DNA of 64,000 nt, from contig NZ_CP129672.1 in the NCBI RefSeq assembly GCF_030505195.1, positions 2,328,501-2,392,500 on the forward strand, written 5' to 3'. A program made the translations under genes and the position numbers. This document shows, one piece after another, positions 28,244 through 40,367 of the stretch (positions are counted from its first letter, which is position 1; every line of letters begins with the position of its first letter). Under the pieces are notes generated by a model. That model was not told the origin of the DNA. It ran no database searches and saw only the letters and a list, made by a program, of their open reading frames with translations. Source of the DNA: Comamonas testosteroni (GTDB taxonomy: Bacteria; Pseudomonadota; Gammaproteobacteria; Burkholderiales; Burkholderiaceae_C).

Positions 28244-28379
28244 ACAATTTGACAGAGGCAGAGCCTGCAACAGACGACACGTTTGGCAACACGAACGCGA
28301 GTTTGAGTAACAATTTTGGCGATCCAATCGCAAGCGGTGACAAATTTGTCAGACGCTTAACACCCGTCAAGCCAGCAAG

Positions 28380-29099
28380 TCACTCCACGACGAAGCGCAT
28401 GGTGCTGCCCGCCAGGTCCACCGTGTCGCCATTGAGCAGCGGCACAGACAGAGGGCCCACGACCTGACCATTGAGCTTGAGGTCTTCGCTTGCGCCCTCC
28501 AGTTGGGTGAGCACAAAGCCATGAGGTTTTTGGGTGATGGAGGCGATGGCTACACCAGGCTTGCCCAGAGTGGTGACGACCTTGAAGAGAGGTATTTCCC
28601 TGCCGGCCAGACTGCCGGTGAGCATGCGAATCACGGCGTGGCGCTGCGGCAGCGCGGCGAGCGAGCCCTGGATGGTGGAGCTGAAGCTGGAGATTTCACC
28701 AAACCCGGAGGGGCTGGCGACTTTTGCGTAACCGCTGTCTGCCTCTTCGGAAATATGCGCCAGCGCCTTTTTGCTGCTCTGGGCAGGCGACGGGGCATTC
28801 GAGTCAGCAATCACGGTATCGAGAAAGCGGATCTTGTAGCGGCCAATGTCCAGCAGGTCGCCATTGAGCAGGTCCTGCTTCTGGATGGCGCGACCGTTGA
28901 CATAGGTGCCGTTGGTGCTGCGCAGGTCTTCAATGCTGACCTTGCCGCCAGAGATGGTGAGCACGGCATGCTCGCCGCTGACCGCCAGATTCTCGATCAC
29001 GATGTCGTTGTAAGGACGACGCCCCACGGTCGTGCGCTCCTTGGTGAGCTGTACTTCCTTGATGACTGCGCCGTCGATTGAGATGACCAAAGTCGGCAT
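28380..29099 (-). CDS. FHA domain-containing protein
   Basis: A 239-residue cytoplasmic protein. The N-terminal FHA domain (about 22-95) has the phosphothreonine-binding core TTVGRRPYNDIVIEN, AVSGEHAVL and STNGTYVNG. After a Ser-rich linker a second, degenerate FHA-like half (about 155-238, TTLGKPGVAIASI and LKLNGQVVGP) lacks the SxxH core. FHA proteins read Ser/Thr kinase signals, but no kinase or phosphatase gene is in the neighbourhood. Transcribed towards pilA. Confidence 0.9.
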   Translation of the reverse strand: MPTLVISIDGAVIKEVQLTKERTTVGRRPYNDIVIENLAVSGEHAVLTISGGKVSIEDLRSTNGTYVNGRAIQKQDLLNGDLLDIGRYKIRFLDTVIADSNAPSPAQSSKKALAHISEEADSGYAKVASPSGFGEISSFSSTIQGSLAALPQRHAVIRMLTGSLAGREIPLFKVVTTLGKPGVAIASITQKPHGFVLTQLEGASEDLKLNGQVVGPLSVPLLNGDTVDLAGSTMRFVVE

Positions 29100-29415
29100 G
29101 CTCGAAGCTCCTGAGGAAACGCCAAGTCCCGCTTGGCAGCACTGGCTAGGACCACTCCCACTTGAGTGGGTGATTCAGCGCTCAATCATCAATCGTAACT
29201 GGATGAAACGCGCTCGTATGCAGCATCTTATTTCACTAATTCGATGAAGCCAGATAACCGATTGAAATTTTCAACCTGGCTGCCATTCGCCTGCAGCATC
29301 TTTGGAATCGCACCCGTAATCTATCAAGTCGCCATATAAGAAAAAGCCCACGCTCGTTGAAAGCGCGGGCTTTTTGCAAATCTTTGCAAAGTGGCGGCAG
29401 CCACCTGTCCGTGAT
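29100..29415. other. 316-bp intergenic region with ssb terminator
   Basis: This region contains the 5' region of the FHA gene and, at 29340-29378, a hairpin (AAAAAGCCC ... GGGCTTTTT) with T-runs on both strands, serving as terminator for ssb. The remainder shows no credible ORF or structured RNA that I can recognise. Confidence 0.7.
29340..29378 (-). terminator. Intrinsic terminator downstream of ssb
   Basis: AAAAAGCCCACGCT and AGCGCGGGCTTTTT form a GC stem with a CGTTGAA-type loop and terminal T-run on the minus strand, 38 bp beyond the ssb stop. Confidence 0.82.
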
Positions 29416-29970
29416 TTAGAACGGGATGTCGTCATCCATATCGTCAAACCCCGAAGCTGCGCGCTGGGGAGGAGGAGCCATGGGAGCAGGAGCAGCACGC
29501 TGCTGCATGGGTGCCGGTGCAGGGCGCTGCTGCTGCATGGGTGCAGGAGCCTGACGGCGGGGTGCTGCTTCGTAGCTGCTTTCGCCATAGCCATCATCGC
29601 TGCCGTAGCCGCCTTGCTGCTGACCGCCGCCTTGGCGGCTGCCCAGCATCTGCATCGCATCGGCACGGATTTCGGTGGCGTAGCGTTCCTGGCCGGAGGC
29701 CTGGTCGGTCCACTTGCGGGTGCGCAGGCTGCCTTCCACATAGACCTGGCTGCCTTTGCGCAGGTACTGACCCACAATTTCGGCCAGTTTGCCGTTGAAG
29801 ACGACGCGGTGCCATTCGGTGGCTTCGCGGTTTTCGCCGGTGTTCTTGTCGCGCCAGCGGTCTGTGGTGGCGATGGTCACATTGGCCACCTGATCGCCGC
29901 TGGGGAAGGTGCGCATTTCGGGGTCACGACCCAGATTGCCGACGATGATGACTTTGTTGACGGATGCCAT
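29416..29970 (-). CDS. ssb: Single-stranded DNA-binding protein
   Basis: Coats single-stranded DNA in replication, recombination and repair. The 184 residues comprise an OB fold (1-112; [47 protein letters not shown]), a flexible Gly/Gln- then Pro/Ala/Gln-rich linker with repeated PAPMQQ units, and the acidic partner-binding tip DDDIPF. It lies downstream of the MFS gene on the same strand, with a repeat copy between them, in the uvrA / MFS / ssb cluster typical of Burkholderiales. Confidence 0.97.
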   Translation of the reverse strand: MASVNKVIIVGNLGRDPEMRTFPSGDQVANVTIATTDRWRDKNTGENREATEWHRVVFNGKLAEIVGQYLRKGSQVYVEGSLRTRKWTDQASGQERYATEIRADAMQMLGSRQGGGQQQGGYGSDDGYGESSYEAAPRRQAPAPMQQQRPAPAPMQQRAAPAPMAPPPQRAASGFDDMDDDIPF

Positions 29971-30129
29971 AGAGATACCTTTTCAAAAAGTGGCCCGGGC
30001 TATTAGGAAAGGTCCCGAACCAATGAACCTCGTATTTTGCCCCAAGCCAGCCATGAAGAGCTCGGGATTTCCCGATATCCCATCACGGCGATACATGGCG
30101 CCCCAGCAGGAAAGGGGCCACTGCGCGCG

Positions 30130-30232
30130 AGCAGCCGAGCAAGGGCAGCCCCGCTGCGAGGGCTGCGTCCCCCCTTCCGCGTAGTAGAGAGAGGAAGGCG
30201 GGGCCGCCTAGGCGCACAGCGCTTCAGGGGGT
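30130..30232 (-). repeat. Structured dispersed repeat, copy B (between MFS and ssb)
   Basis: Variable stem GCAGCC (30131-30136) with GGCTGC (30161-30166), second stem CCTTCC/GGAAGG around GCGTAGTAGAGA, and a terminal block CAGCGCTTCAGGGG. It lies just after the MFS stop at 30244, in the same orientation relative to the upstream gene as copies D, F and G. Confidence 0.83.
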
Positions 30233-30243
30233 GTTGCTGTAAG

Positions 30244-31479
30244 TCAGTGACGCCCCACCGGACGCAGCGGCCAGGTCACGACCAGCCACAGGGCAACGAG
30301 CACAGCCGTCATGACGAACAAGCCCGGCACGCCGGCAAATTTGGCGACTGCACCGCCGACAGCGCCGCCGGCAAACAGCCCCAGCGACTGCAGCGTGTTG
30401 TAGGCCCCCAAGGCCGCACCGCGCAGCGGCGCCGGCGCCATGCGCGAGACCAGACTTGGCTGGGTGGCTTCAAGAGCATTGAAGCCGCAGAAAAACAGAA
30501 ACATCAGCAGCGCCATGCACCAGACCGTGGGAATGGTGCCGCTGGCGGCCAGCATGCCCAGACCGATCTGCACGACCAGCACCAGACCGATGGCCCCCAG
30601 CAAGGCGGTGCGCAGCCTGCCCTTGCGCTCCATGGAAAACAGCAGGCCCATGGCCACAAAGGACAGCAGCACGGCCGGCAGATAGATGTGCCAATGCTGC
30701 TCCTTGGCCAGACCGGCCTGTACCAGCATGGCCGGCACGGCAACCCACATGGACATCTGCACGGTATGCAGAATGAAGACGCCGAAGTTCAGGCGCAGCA
30801 GATCGGACTGGCCCAGCAGCTCGCTGAACCGGCCCTTGGGCGCATTGGCATGCTGCCTGGGCTCGGGCGGCACCACCCACAAAACCACGGCAATGCCGGC
30901 CAGCGCCAGCGCGCAGGTCAGGCCGAAGATGCCGGACAGCCCGATCCAGGCGTTGAGCAGCGGTGCCAGCACCAGTGCCAGTGCAAACATCAGACCGATG
31001 CTGCCGCCCACCAGGGCCATGGCCTTGGTACGCACGCCATCGCGCGTCAGATCGGCCAGCAGGGCCGTGACCGCAGCAGACACGGCGCCTGCGCCCTGAA
31101 TGGCACGCCCCGCCATCAGGCCGGTCAGCGAGTCGGCCATGGCCGCAATCAGGCTGCCCGCCGCAAATACCAGCAGGCCGGCGACGATGACCGGCTTGCG
31201 GCCGATACGGTCGGAGGCCAGACCGATGGGCAGCTGAAACAGGGCCTGGGTCAGGCCATACAGACCCATGGCCAGGCCGATCATGGCCGGATCGTCACCA
31301 CCCGGGTATTTGCGCGCCTCCAGCATGAAGACAGGCAGCACCAGGAACAGGCCCAGCATGCGCAGCGCAAAGATCAGCGCCAGGGCGCCGCTGGAGCGGC
31401 GTTCCTGGGAGGTCATGGTGGTGGAGAATTTGTCCGTGCCCTGCGTGCCCGCGCTGGGGGATGTATTGATTTTTTTCAC
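30244..31479 (-). CDS. MFS transporter (YajR-like drug/metabolite exporter)
   Basis: A 411-residue inner-membrane protein with twelve hydrophobic helices. The motif A loop DRIGRKPVIVAGLL (about 90-103) is intact, and LPVFMLEARKYPGG in the first external loop is typical of the YajR/tetracycline-type proton antiporters. Unlike E. coli YajR it lacks the C-terminal ferredoxin-like domain. The substrate is unknown. Divergent from uvrA, and usually conserved with ssb and uvrA in this order. Confidence 0.88.
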   Translation of the reverse strand: MKKINTSPSAGTQGTDKFSTTMTSQERRSSGALALIFALRMLGLFLVLPVFMLEARKYPGGDDPAMIGLAMGLYGLTQALFQLPIGLASDRIGRKPVIVAGLLVFAAGSLIAAMADSLTGLMAGRAIQGAGAVSAAVTALLADLTRDGVRTKAMALVGGSIGLMFALALVLAPLLNAWIGLSGIFGLTCALALAGIAVVLWVVPPEPRQHANAPKGRFSELLGQSDLLRLNFGVFILHTVQMSMWVAVPAMLVQAGLAKEQHWHIYLPAVLLSFVAMGLLFSMERKGRLRTALLGAIGLVLVVQIGLGMLAASGTIPTVWCMALLMFLFFCGFNALEATQPSLVSRMAPAPLRGAALGAYNTLQSLGLFAGGAVGGAVAKFAGVPGLFVMTAVLVALWLVVTWPLRPVGRH

Positions 31480-31809
31480 GCTCAGATTTTGCCAAGAGTC
31501 AAAGTCTTATGCCCAGGTTAACTAAATCACTGCCGGGCAAAAGAGAGGAAATAAAACCATAGATTGTCCGTGAACCTGGATCCATTAGGGTCTATTGAGG
31601 TTTGCGCGGAGTCGCGAAGGTATTGGGCCGATTGCCAATCCAGGCGCGTGACGCAGTGCGGGTGCCACACGCACAAGGAGCGCAACGACGAGTGGCGGTC
31701 GCGGCCATGCACCTTCCCTTTGGGTTGCAGCGACCAAATTTCAACAGACCCTAGTCACGCTCATTCCCGTCTGACTATCATGGAGAGTTTTCCCCCGTCT
31801 GGAGCGCCC
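31480..31809. other. 330-bp intergenic region between MFS and uvrA
   Basis: Most of this gap is taken up by a MITE-like element (31585-31756, listed separately). The rest should hold the divergent promoters; I saw no clear CTGT-N8-ACAG LexA box, although uvrA is often SOS-controlled. A 61-codon minus-strand ORF inside the element looks like chance. Confidence 0.6.
31585..31756. mobile_element. MITE-like element with about 20-bp terminal inverted repeats
   Basis: The left end TTAGGGTCTATTGAGGTTTG (starts 31585) and the right end, read inward from 31754, CTAGGGTCTGTTGAAATTTG agree at about 16 of 20 positions as inverted repeats. Ends bounded by YTAG fit IS5-type target preference. At about 170 bp it has no room for a transposase. 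Boundaries are approximate. Confidence 0.6.
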
Positions 31810-34878
<3,069 letters not shown>

Positions 34879-34932
34879 CCAAGCTCAGCCAGCCATGCAG
34901 GGCCATGACCGGCTACACCGAGGAGAGAAGCA

Positions 34933-36105
34933 ATGCAGAAAGATGTCTGGGATTTCGTCATCGTGGGCGCGGGCATGGCCGGTGCATCCACCGCCTGGCA
35001 ATTGGCGCAGTCGGGTGGCGATACTCCGCCTTCCGTGCTGGTGCTGGAGCGCGAATCGCAGCCCGGCTATCACACCACCGGCCGCTCGGCCGCGCTGTTT
35101 GAAGAGCATTACGGTCCCGCCCAGGTTCAGGCCCTGACCCGCGCCAGCCGCGCCTTCTACGATGCGCCGCCGGCCGGCTTTGCCGAAGCCCCCATCCTCA
35201 CGCCGCGCGGCGTGCTCTATGTGGGCACGGCCGATCAGAGGGATCTGGTGGATGCCGCCTACGCCGAGGCCCGGGTTCACTCCCCCGATGCCCAGCGCCT
35301 GAGCGCCGCACAGCTCAAGGCCCTGGTTCCCGTGCTCGACACCGAGGTGCTGGTGGACGGCTTTCTCGATACCGGTGCGCGTGACATCGATGTGCACGGC
35401 CTGCACCAGGGCTATATCCGCGGCCTGCGCCAGCGCGGCGGCGACCTGTGGTGCAACGCCGAGGTCCAGGCCATCACCCGGGTCAACGACTGCTGGCATA
35501 TCGCCCTGCCCCAGGGACTGAGCCTTCGTGCCAAGGTCATCGTCAACGCCGCCGGGGCCTGGGTGGATGCCGTGGCTGCCATGGCGGGCGCCGCTCCCAT
35601 CGGCATCACGCCCAAGCGCCGCAGCGCCTTCACTTTCCCGGCCCCCGAAGGCGTGGATGCCACGCACTGGCCCGCCATCATCAGCGCCGATGAAAACTGG
35701 TACATCAAGCCCGACGCCGGCCAACTGCTGGGCTCGCCGGCCAATGCAGACCCCGTGGCACCGCACGATGTGGTGCCCGAGGAGCTGGACATTGCGACCG
35801 GCATCTATCACATCGAGGAAGCCACCACGCTGCAAATTCGCCGCCCCTCGCATACCTGGGCCGGCCTGCGCAGTTTTGTCGCCGATGGCGAGCTGGTGAT
35901 CGGCTGGGATGCCTCGCCCACGCCCTTACCGGGCTTTTTCTGGGTTGCCGCCCAGGGCGGCTATGGCATCCAGAGCGCCGCCGGCTACAGCCTGCTGGCG
36001 CGCAATCTGCTGCTCGGCGAAACGCTGGATGCAGCGCTGGCCGCGCAGAGGGTGAATGTGGGGGCCGTGTCGACTGCGCGTTGTCAGCTGGCGTCTCAGA
36101 ATTGA
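34933..36105 (+). CDS. FAD-dependent oxidoreductase (DAO family, D-amino-acid dehydrogenase-like)
   Basis: A 390-residue flavoprotein. The N-terminal Rossmann motif VIVGAGMAGASTAW (about 9-22) binds FAD. GYHTTGRSAALF and the C-terminal WVAAQGGYGIQSAAGYSLLA complete the DAO fold. The pattern WYIKPDAGQLLGSPAN is typical of D-arginine dehydrogenase-like enzymes, so oxidation of a D-amino acid or similar amine is a reasonable guess, not a proof. It starts at ATG 34933 with GAGGAGAGAAGC just before, 54 bp after uvrA, in the same direction. Confidence 0.87.
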   Translation: MQKDVWDFVIVGAGMAGASTAWQLAQSGGDTPPSVLVLERESQPGYHTTGRSAALFEEHYGPAQVQALTRASRAFYDAPPAGFAEAPILTPRGVLYVGTADQRDLVDAAYAEARVHSPDAQRLSAAQLKALVPVLDTEVLVDGFLDTGARDIDVHGLHQGYIRGLRQRGGDLWCNAEVQAITRVNDCWHIALPQGLSLRAKVIVNAAGAWVDAVAAMAGAAPIGITPKRRSAFTFPAPEGVDATHWPAIISADENWYIKPDAGQLLGSPANADPVAPHDVVPEELDIATGIYHIEEATTLQIRRPSHTWAGLRSFVADGELVIGWDASPTPLPGFFWVAAQGGYGIQSAAGYSLLARNLLLGETLDAALAAQRVNVGAVSTARCQLASQN

Positions 36106-36230
36106 TAGCTGGTTGTGCTTTGCGGGACTGCGCTATAGCCTGATTTTTGCTTTATTTCAGGGCGGAGACCGGGAGTTCGCCCCGGCCCCTACCAACAAAT
36201 CAGGCACGACACCGCAAAAGCCCAAACGCA

Positions 36231-36268
36231 AAAACGGCCTGCGCCCCAGAGGCACAAGCCGTTTTCAA
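36231..36268. terminator. Probable intrinsic terminator
   Basis: AAAACGGC and GCCGTTTT form an 8-bp inverted repeat around a 19-nt loop between the convergent oxidoreductase and Bug receptor genes. The stem is modest, so support is moderate. Confidence 0.5.
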
Positions 36269-36306
36269 ACCTAGGCGACCTCAGGTCACCATCAGCCCAA
36301 GCAAGA

Positions 36307-37290
36307 TCAGTTCTCGATATGTGCGAACTGAACAATCTTTGCGTACTTGGCAATTTCGGTGTTGATGTACTTGCCGGCATCCACCTTGGGATCGGCCACC
36401 ACATTGCCGGTCTCTTCCATCTTCTTGCGGAACTCGGGCGAAGCCATGGTTTCTTCCAGCGCCTTCTTGAGCTTGGCGGCGATGGGAGCGGGCAGGCCCT
36501 TGGGGGCCATCAGTGCAAACCAGCTGTTGATGTCCACGTTCTTGAACTGGGGCAGCTCGGACAGGGCAGGAATATCGGGGGTGATGGCCGAGCGCTTGGC
36601 TTCGGTCGTACCCAGGGCCACGACCTTGCCGGCCTTGATATGGGGCAGGCCCGAGGACAGCACGAACACGCCGAACTCGATGTTATTGCCCACCAGGTCG
36701 GTGGTCAGCGGAGCCACGCCCTTGTAAGGCACATGGGTCATTTGCAGCTTGCCCTGCTCCTTGACCAGCTCGCCGGCCAGATGCAGCGCCGTGCCCACGC
36801 CGGAGCTGCCGTAGCTGAACTTGTCGGGGTTCTTGGACACCAGGCTCACGAACTCGGCCGCGTTCTTCACGCCGGCCTTGTGCGATGCGACCAGCACCAT
36901 GGGCTGGGAACCCACCAGACCGATGGGAGTGAAGTCGCCAATGTTGTACTTCACGGCCTTGTTGATGAGCCTGGCAATGGCCAGCTCATTGTTGGCACCC
37001 ACCATGATGGTGTAACCGTCGGCAGGGGCCTTGGCCACTTTTTGCGCACCGATGGCGCCACCGGCACCGCCCAGGTTTTCCACCACCACGGGCTGGCCCA
37101 GGTGCTTGGCCAGGCCGTCGGCCACCAGACGACCGACGAGGTCGGTGCTGCCGCCTGCCGGGTAGCCCACGACCATGGTGATGGCCTTGCTGGGATAGTT
37201 GTCGGCGGCGATGGCAGGGACTGCCGCGGCAGCGCCCAGCAGCAGGCCCGCAGCGATGGCGGTACGGCGGAGAATGTTTGTGTTCTGCAT
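36307..37290 (-). CDS. Bug family (tripartite tricarboxylate transporter) solute receptor
   Basis: A 327-residue periplasmic binding protein. A signal peptide (1-29, ending AIAA) precedes DNYPSKAITMVVGYPAGGSTDLVGR, the Bug/TctC ligand-loop signature. Later blocks NLGGAGGAIGAQKVAKA, YGSSGVGTALHLAGE and THVPYKG fit the family. Bug proteins bind carboxylates such as citrate or aspartate for TctAB-type permeases; no permease genes are adjacent, so it is an orphan receptor. A LysR-type regulator lies upstream on the same strand and may control it. Confidence 0.93.
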   Translation of the reverse strand: MQNTNILRRTAIAAGLLLGAAAAVPAIAADNYPSKAITMVVGYPAGGSTDLVGRLVADGLAKHLGQPVVVENLGGAGGAIGAQKVAKAPADGYTIMVGANNELAIARLINKAVKYNIGDFTPIGLVGSQPMVLVASHKAGVKNAAEFVSLVSKNPDKFSYGSSGVGTALHLAGELVKEQGKLQMTHVPYKGVAPLTTDLVGNNIEFGVFVLSSGLPHIKAGKVVALGTTEAKRSAITPDIPALSELPQFKNVDINSWFALMAPKGLPAPIAAKLKKALEETMASPEFRKKMEETGNVVADPKVDAGKYINTEIAKYAKIVQFAHIEN

Positions 37291-37495
37291 GAAACTATTC
37301 CGAATCTGTATGAGGCAATTGTCCGAATACGGAGAAAACCTTTCGGTGCTGATCTGGCACATTTCCGTGCCATTTCAGCACATCAATGCGTTTTTGAGCA
37401 CATCGAGAGGGAGCAATACCGCCAGGAGTCCAATACCCACTGTTGTTTTTCCAGCTTCAAGTCTGGCCGCAGGCAAAAAAGGAGTGACTGCTCAT

Positions 37496-38404
37496 TTACC
37501 GACCCGTGATATCGGTCCAGAACTGCTCCGCAGCGGTGCTCAAGCGGCGTTTGGGCCGATAAAGCCGCACATCGAAATGCACGTCCAGGCTGCCATCCCC
37601 GGCCAGCGCCAGACGACCGTCCTGGCAGTCGCGCTGCACCATGGACCAGGGCATCCAGGCCACGCCCAGACCCTTGAGCACGTACTCGTAATTGGCATCC
37701 GCCGAATCGCATTCGATGCAGCGGCGCAGACGCGGCCACAACGGATGGCTGGCCAGATGGTCTTCAGCCAGCCGCCCCAGCGCCATGCTGTGCGAGAAAG
37801 CCAGATAAGGCACGGGGCTGGCACCGGGCAGCAGGGCCTGCGCCAGTGCAAACAAGGGCTTGCCTTCGGCATCGGCACGCGCCACGGGCACCAGCTTGTC
37901 GCTCATCACCGTCAGATAGCTGAACTGACGGCCATCCAGCCGCACGGCAATGGCTGCATGGTGATAGAGCAGGGCAAAGCTGACCTCGCCTCGCTGCAGC
38001 ATGTGCACGGTTTCGTCGAGTGTGCGGGTAACGATGCGCATCTGTGCCGTCTGCAGCACGCTGCCGTAGCGAGCCAGCCAGTCGGCCACGATGGTGCGCG
38101 CCAGGGTACGCCCCGTGGCCAGCGTGACCACATGGGCCTGCCGGCCGGCCACGGCCTGCAGCTCGTCATGCGACTGGGCCAGGGTGCGCACCATCTGCTC
38201 GGCGGTGTCGCGAAAGGCTTCACCGGCCGGGGTGAGACGGACCGGCCCGCCACCTGCTTCGATCAGCGGCGTTCCAGCCCATTCCTCCAGCGCACGAATG
38301 CGCCGGCCGAAGGCAGGATGGGTGACATGGCGCAGCTCTGCCGCGCGGGTGAAGCTGCGCTCCTGAGCCAGAAGCAGGAAGTCTTCCAGCCATTTGCTTT
38401 GCAT
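37496..38404 (-). CDS. LysR family transcriptional regulator
   Basis: A 302-residue regulator beginning MQSKWLEDFLLLAQERSFTRAAELRHVTHPAFGRRIRALEEW, the LysR helix-turn-helix (1-60). The effector domain (about 90-295) contains LATGRTLARTIVADWL and the dimerisation/ligand region VLKGLGVAWMPWSMV. It lies 205 bp upstream of the Bug receptor on the same strand, so that gene is the likeliest target; the inducer is probably the carboxylate the receptor binds (inference). Confidence 0.92.
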   Translation of the reverse strand: MQSKWLEDFLLLAQERSFTRAAELRHVTHPAFGRRIRALEEWAGTPLIEAGGGPVRLTPAGEAFRDTAEQMVRTLAQSHDELQAVAGRQAHVVTLATGRTLARTIVADWLARYGSVLQTAQMRIVTRTLDETVHMLQRGEVSFALLYHHAAIAVRLDGRQFSYLTVMSDKLVPVARADAEGKPLFALAQALLPGASPVPYLAFSHSMALGRLAEDHLASHPLWPRLRRCIECDSADANYEYVLKGLGVAWMPWSMVQRDCQDGRLALAGDGSLDVHFDVRLYRPKRRLSTAAEQFWTDITGR

Positions 38405-38423
38405 GGCCAGAGCCTACCCTGGC

Positions 38424-39251
38424 TCAGCTCTGGGCTGCAGCCTGCAGCGTGGCGCGCGTAGCGATGGCGGCTTCGCGTGCAGCCTTGGCAAAGTCATCGC
38501 CCTGCCCGGCGTACAGAATGGCGCGCGAGGAGTTGATGATGATGGGCCCGCCGCCGATGCGGGCGGCCTTGACGGTCGCCACGGCATCGCCGCCCTGTGC
38601 ACCCACGCCGGGAATCAGCAGCGGCAAGGTGGGGGCCACGGCACGCACGCGCTCGATCTCGTTGGGACGGGTCGCACCCACCACCAGGCCCAGCTGGCCG
38701 TTGGTGTTCCAGGGGCCCTGGGCCAGCTTGGCCACATGCTCGAACATATGGGGGTTGCCGGGCACATCGGCCAGGATCTGGGCCTGCAGGTCGTCACCGC
38801 CGGGGTTGGAGGTGCGGCACAACAAAAAAGCCCCCTTGCCCTCGTACTTGAGATAGGGCGTGATGGAGTCGAAACCCATGAAGGGCGAAAGCGTCACGGC
38901 ATCGGCACCATAGCGCTCGAAAGCTTCCTTGGCGTATTGCTCGGCTGTGGAGCCGATATCGCCACGCTTGGCATCCAAAATGACGGGCACATGGGGTGCC
39001 ACGCGACGCATGTGCTCCATCAGCTTCTCGAGCTGGTCTTCGGCGCGATGGGCGGCAAAGTAGGCGATCTGGGGCTTGAAGCTGTTGACCAGATCATGGG
39101 TGGCATCGACGATGGCTGCGCAGAAGTCGTAGATCTTGGACGCATCGCCCTGCATGGCGCCAGGAAAACGGCTGGGTTCAGGGTCCAGACCCACGCACAG
39201 CATGGAGTCATTGCGCGTGGACGCGTCGCGCAGCATGTCGATAAAAGTCAT
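38424..39251 (-). CDS. pyrF: Orotidine 5'-phosphate decarboxylase (type 2)
   Basis: Last step of UMP synthesis. The 275-residue long-form enzyme carries the catalytic Asp93-Ala-Lys95 in [17 protein letters not shown], with the phosphate-binding region [11 protein letters not shown] near 215 and the early [16 protein letters not shown]. The start at ATG 39251 gives [10 protein letters not shown], the usual N-terminus. It is divergent from the EamA gene with a repeat copy between, and is followed after 19 bp upstream by LysR on the same strand. Confidence 0.96.
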   Translation of the reverse strand: MTFIDMLRDASTRNDSMLCVGLDPEPSRFPGAMQGDASKIYDFCAAIVDATHDLVNSFKPQIAYFAAHRAEDQLEKLMEHMRRVAPHVPVILDAKRGDIGSTAEQYAKEAFERYGADAVTLSPFMGFDSITPYLKYEGKGAFLLCRTSNPGGDDLQAQILADVPGNPHMFEHVAKLAQGPWNTNGQLGLVVGATRPNEIERVRAVAPTLPLLIPGVGAQGGDAVATVKAARIGGGPIIINSSRAILYAGQGDDFAKAAREAAIATRATLQAAAQS

Positions 39252-39337
39252 AAAGCGTGATTTTAATTGTTCGCCCCTTCCAAGCCTTGCCACAGGTTTT
39301 GCAGCAAGGCGTCAAACCTGGCACAAACCAGCAAAGA

Positions 39338-39452
39338 GACAGCGAGCAAGGGCCTAGGCGGCCCCGCCGCCCCGCTGCGAGGCTGTCGTCCCCCTCCCCT
39401 AGCGCGCAGCGCGTAGAGAGAGGGGGAAGGCGCGAAGCGCCACAGGGGGAGA
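39338..39452 (-). repeat. Structured dispersed repeat, copy C (pyrF/EamA gap)
   Basis: Variable stem GACAGC (39338-39343) with GCTGTC (39382-39387); second stem CCCCCTC/GAGGGGG around TAGCGCGCAGCGCGTAGA; terminal GGCGCGAAGCGCC. Unlike the other copies it lies between divergent genes, upstream of both starts. Confidence 0.85.
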
Positions 39453-39482
39453 AAATCATTCCGGGGGAGATAATCCACCCCC

Positions 39483-40367
39483 ATGCCTTCGTTCACGCCC
39501 AAACAGCTCGTTCTTCTCGTCTTGCTCACCATCGTCTGGGGCCTGAACTGGCCGGTGATGAAGCTCGGCGTGCAGCATTTCCCGCCCCTGAGCTTTCGCA
39601 TGGTCAGCATGTGGATAGGCCTGCCCATTCTGGCCCTCTTTGTCGTCGGCAGGGGCTTGCCGCTGACCATACCGCGCAGCTACTGGGGCCAGCTGGCCAA
39701 GCTCACGCTGTTCAATATGGTGCTCTGGCACTGCCTGATCATCATCGCCATCCCCACGCTGTCCAGCGGGCGCGCGGCGATTCTGGGCTACACCATGCCC
39801 ATCTTCTCGGCCGTGTTCGGCAGCCTGTTCTTCAAGGACCGGCTGGGCGCGCGCGCCTGGGCGGGCGTGGGAGCGGCCTTCGCCGGCGTGCTGCTGCTGC
39901 TGTGGCATGAGGTTGGCGCTCTGGGCAGCAAGCCCCTGGGCGTGATGCTGATGCTGATCGCCGCTGCCGGCTGGGCCTGGGGCACGCAGTTGCTGCGCCG
40001 CACCGAGGCGCCCGTGCCGCTGATGACGCTGTCGCTGTGGATGGTGGCCATCACCACCGTGGTACTGACCGTACTGGCCTTTGTTTTCGAGCGAAAACAA
40101 TGGCATATGCCCGACCAAAGCGCGCTGGCGGCCATTGCTTTCAATGGCATCCTGGTGCTGGGCTTTGCCCAGGCCGTGTGGTTCTATCTGGCTCGCAGCC
40201 TGCCGCCCGTGGCCTCCACGCTGAGCGTGATGATGATTCCGGTGCTCGGCGTTTTTGTGGGTGCCGGGTGGCTGGGCGAGGTCTTGCATTGGCAGGACTG
40301 GAGCGCCGTCTGTCTGATGGTGGTGGCGATTGCCTCGGTGCTCTGGCCTGCCAAAAACAGCCGTTAA
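39483..40367 (+). CDS. EamA/DMT family transporter
   Basis: A 294-residue membrane protein with ten hydrophobic helices arranged as two EamA repeats (about 8-135 and 150-290). Motifs typical for the family are WGLNWPVMKLG in helix 1 and LSSGRAAILGYTMPIFSA before helix 4. Such proteins export amino acids, nucleobases or other metabolites; no substrate can be assigned. It ends with a 4-bp overlap of the convergent reductase-domain gene. Confidence 0.88.
   Translation: MPSFTPKQLVLLVLLTIVWGLNWPVMKLGVQHFPPLSFRMVSMWIGLPILALFVVGRGLPLTIPRSYWGQLAKLTLFNMVLWHCLIIIAIPTLSSGRAAILGYTMPIFSAVFGSLFFKDRLGARAWAGVGAAFAGVLLLLWHEVGALGSKPLGVMLMLIAAAGWAWGTQLLRRTEAPVPLMTLSLWMVAITTVVLTVLAFVFERKQWHMPDQSALAAIAFNGILVLGFAQAVWFYLARSLPPVASTLSVMMIPVLGVFVGAGWLGEVLHWQDWSAVCLMVVAIASVLWPAKNSR

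Noticed and set aside
31527..31712. 61-codon minus-strand ORF before uvrA
   Set aside because: Lies mostly inside the MITE-like element and lacks a ribosome site; probably chance.
31757..31809. LexA box for uvrA
   Set aside because: No CTGT-N8-ACAG or close variant could be found in the gap.
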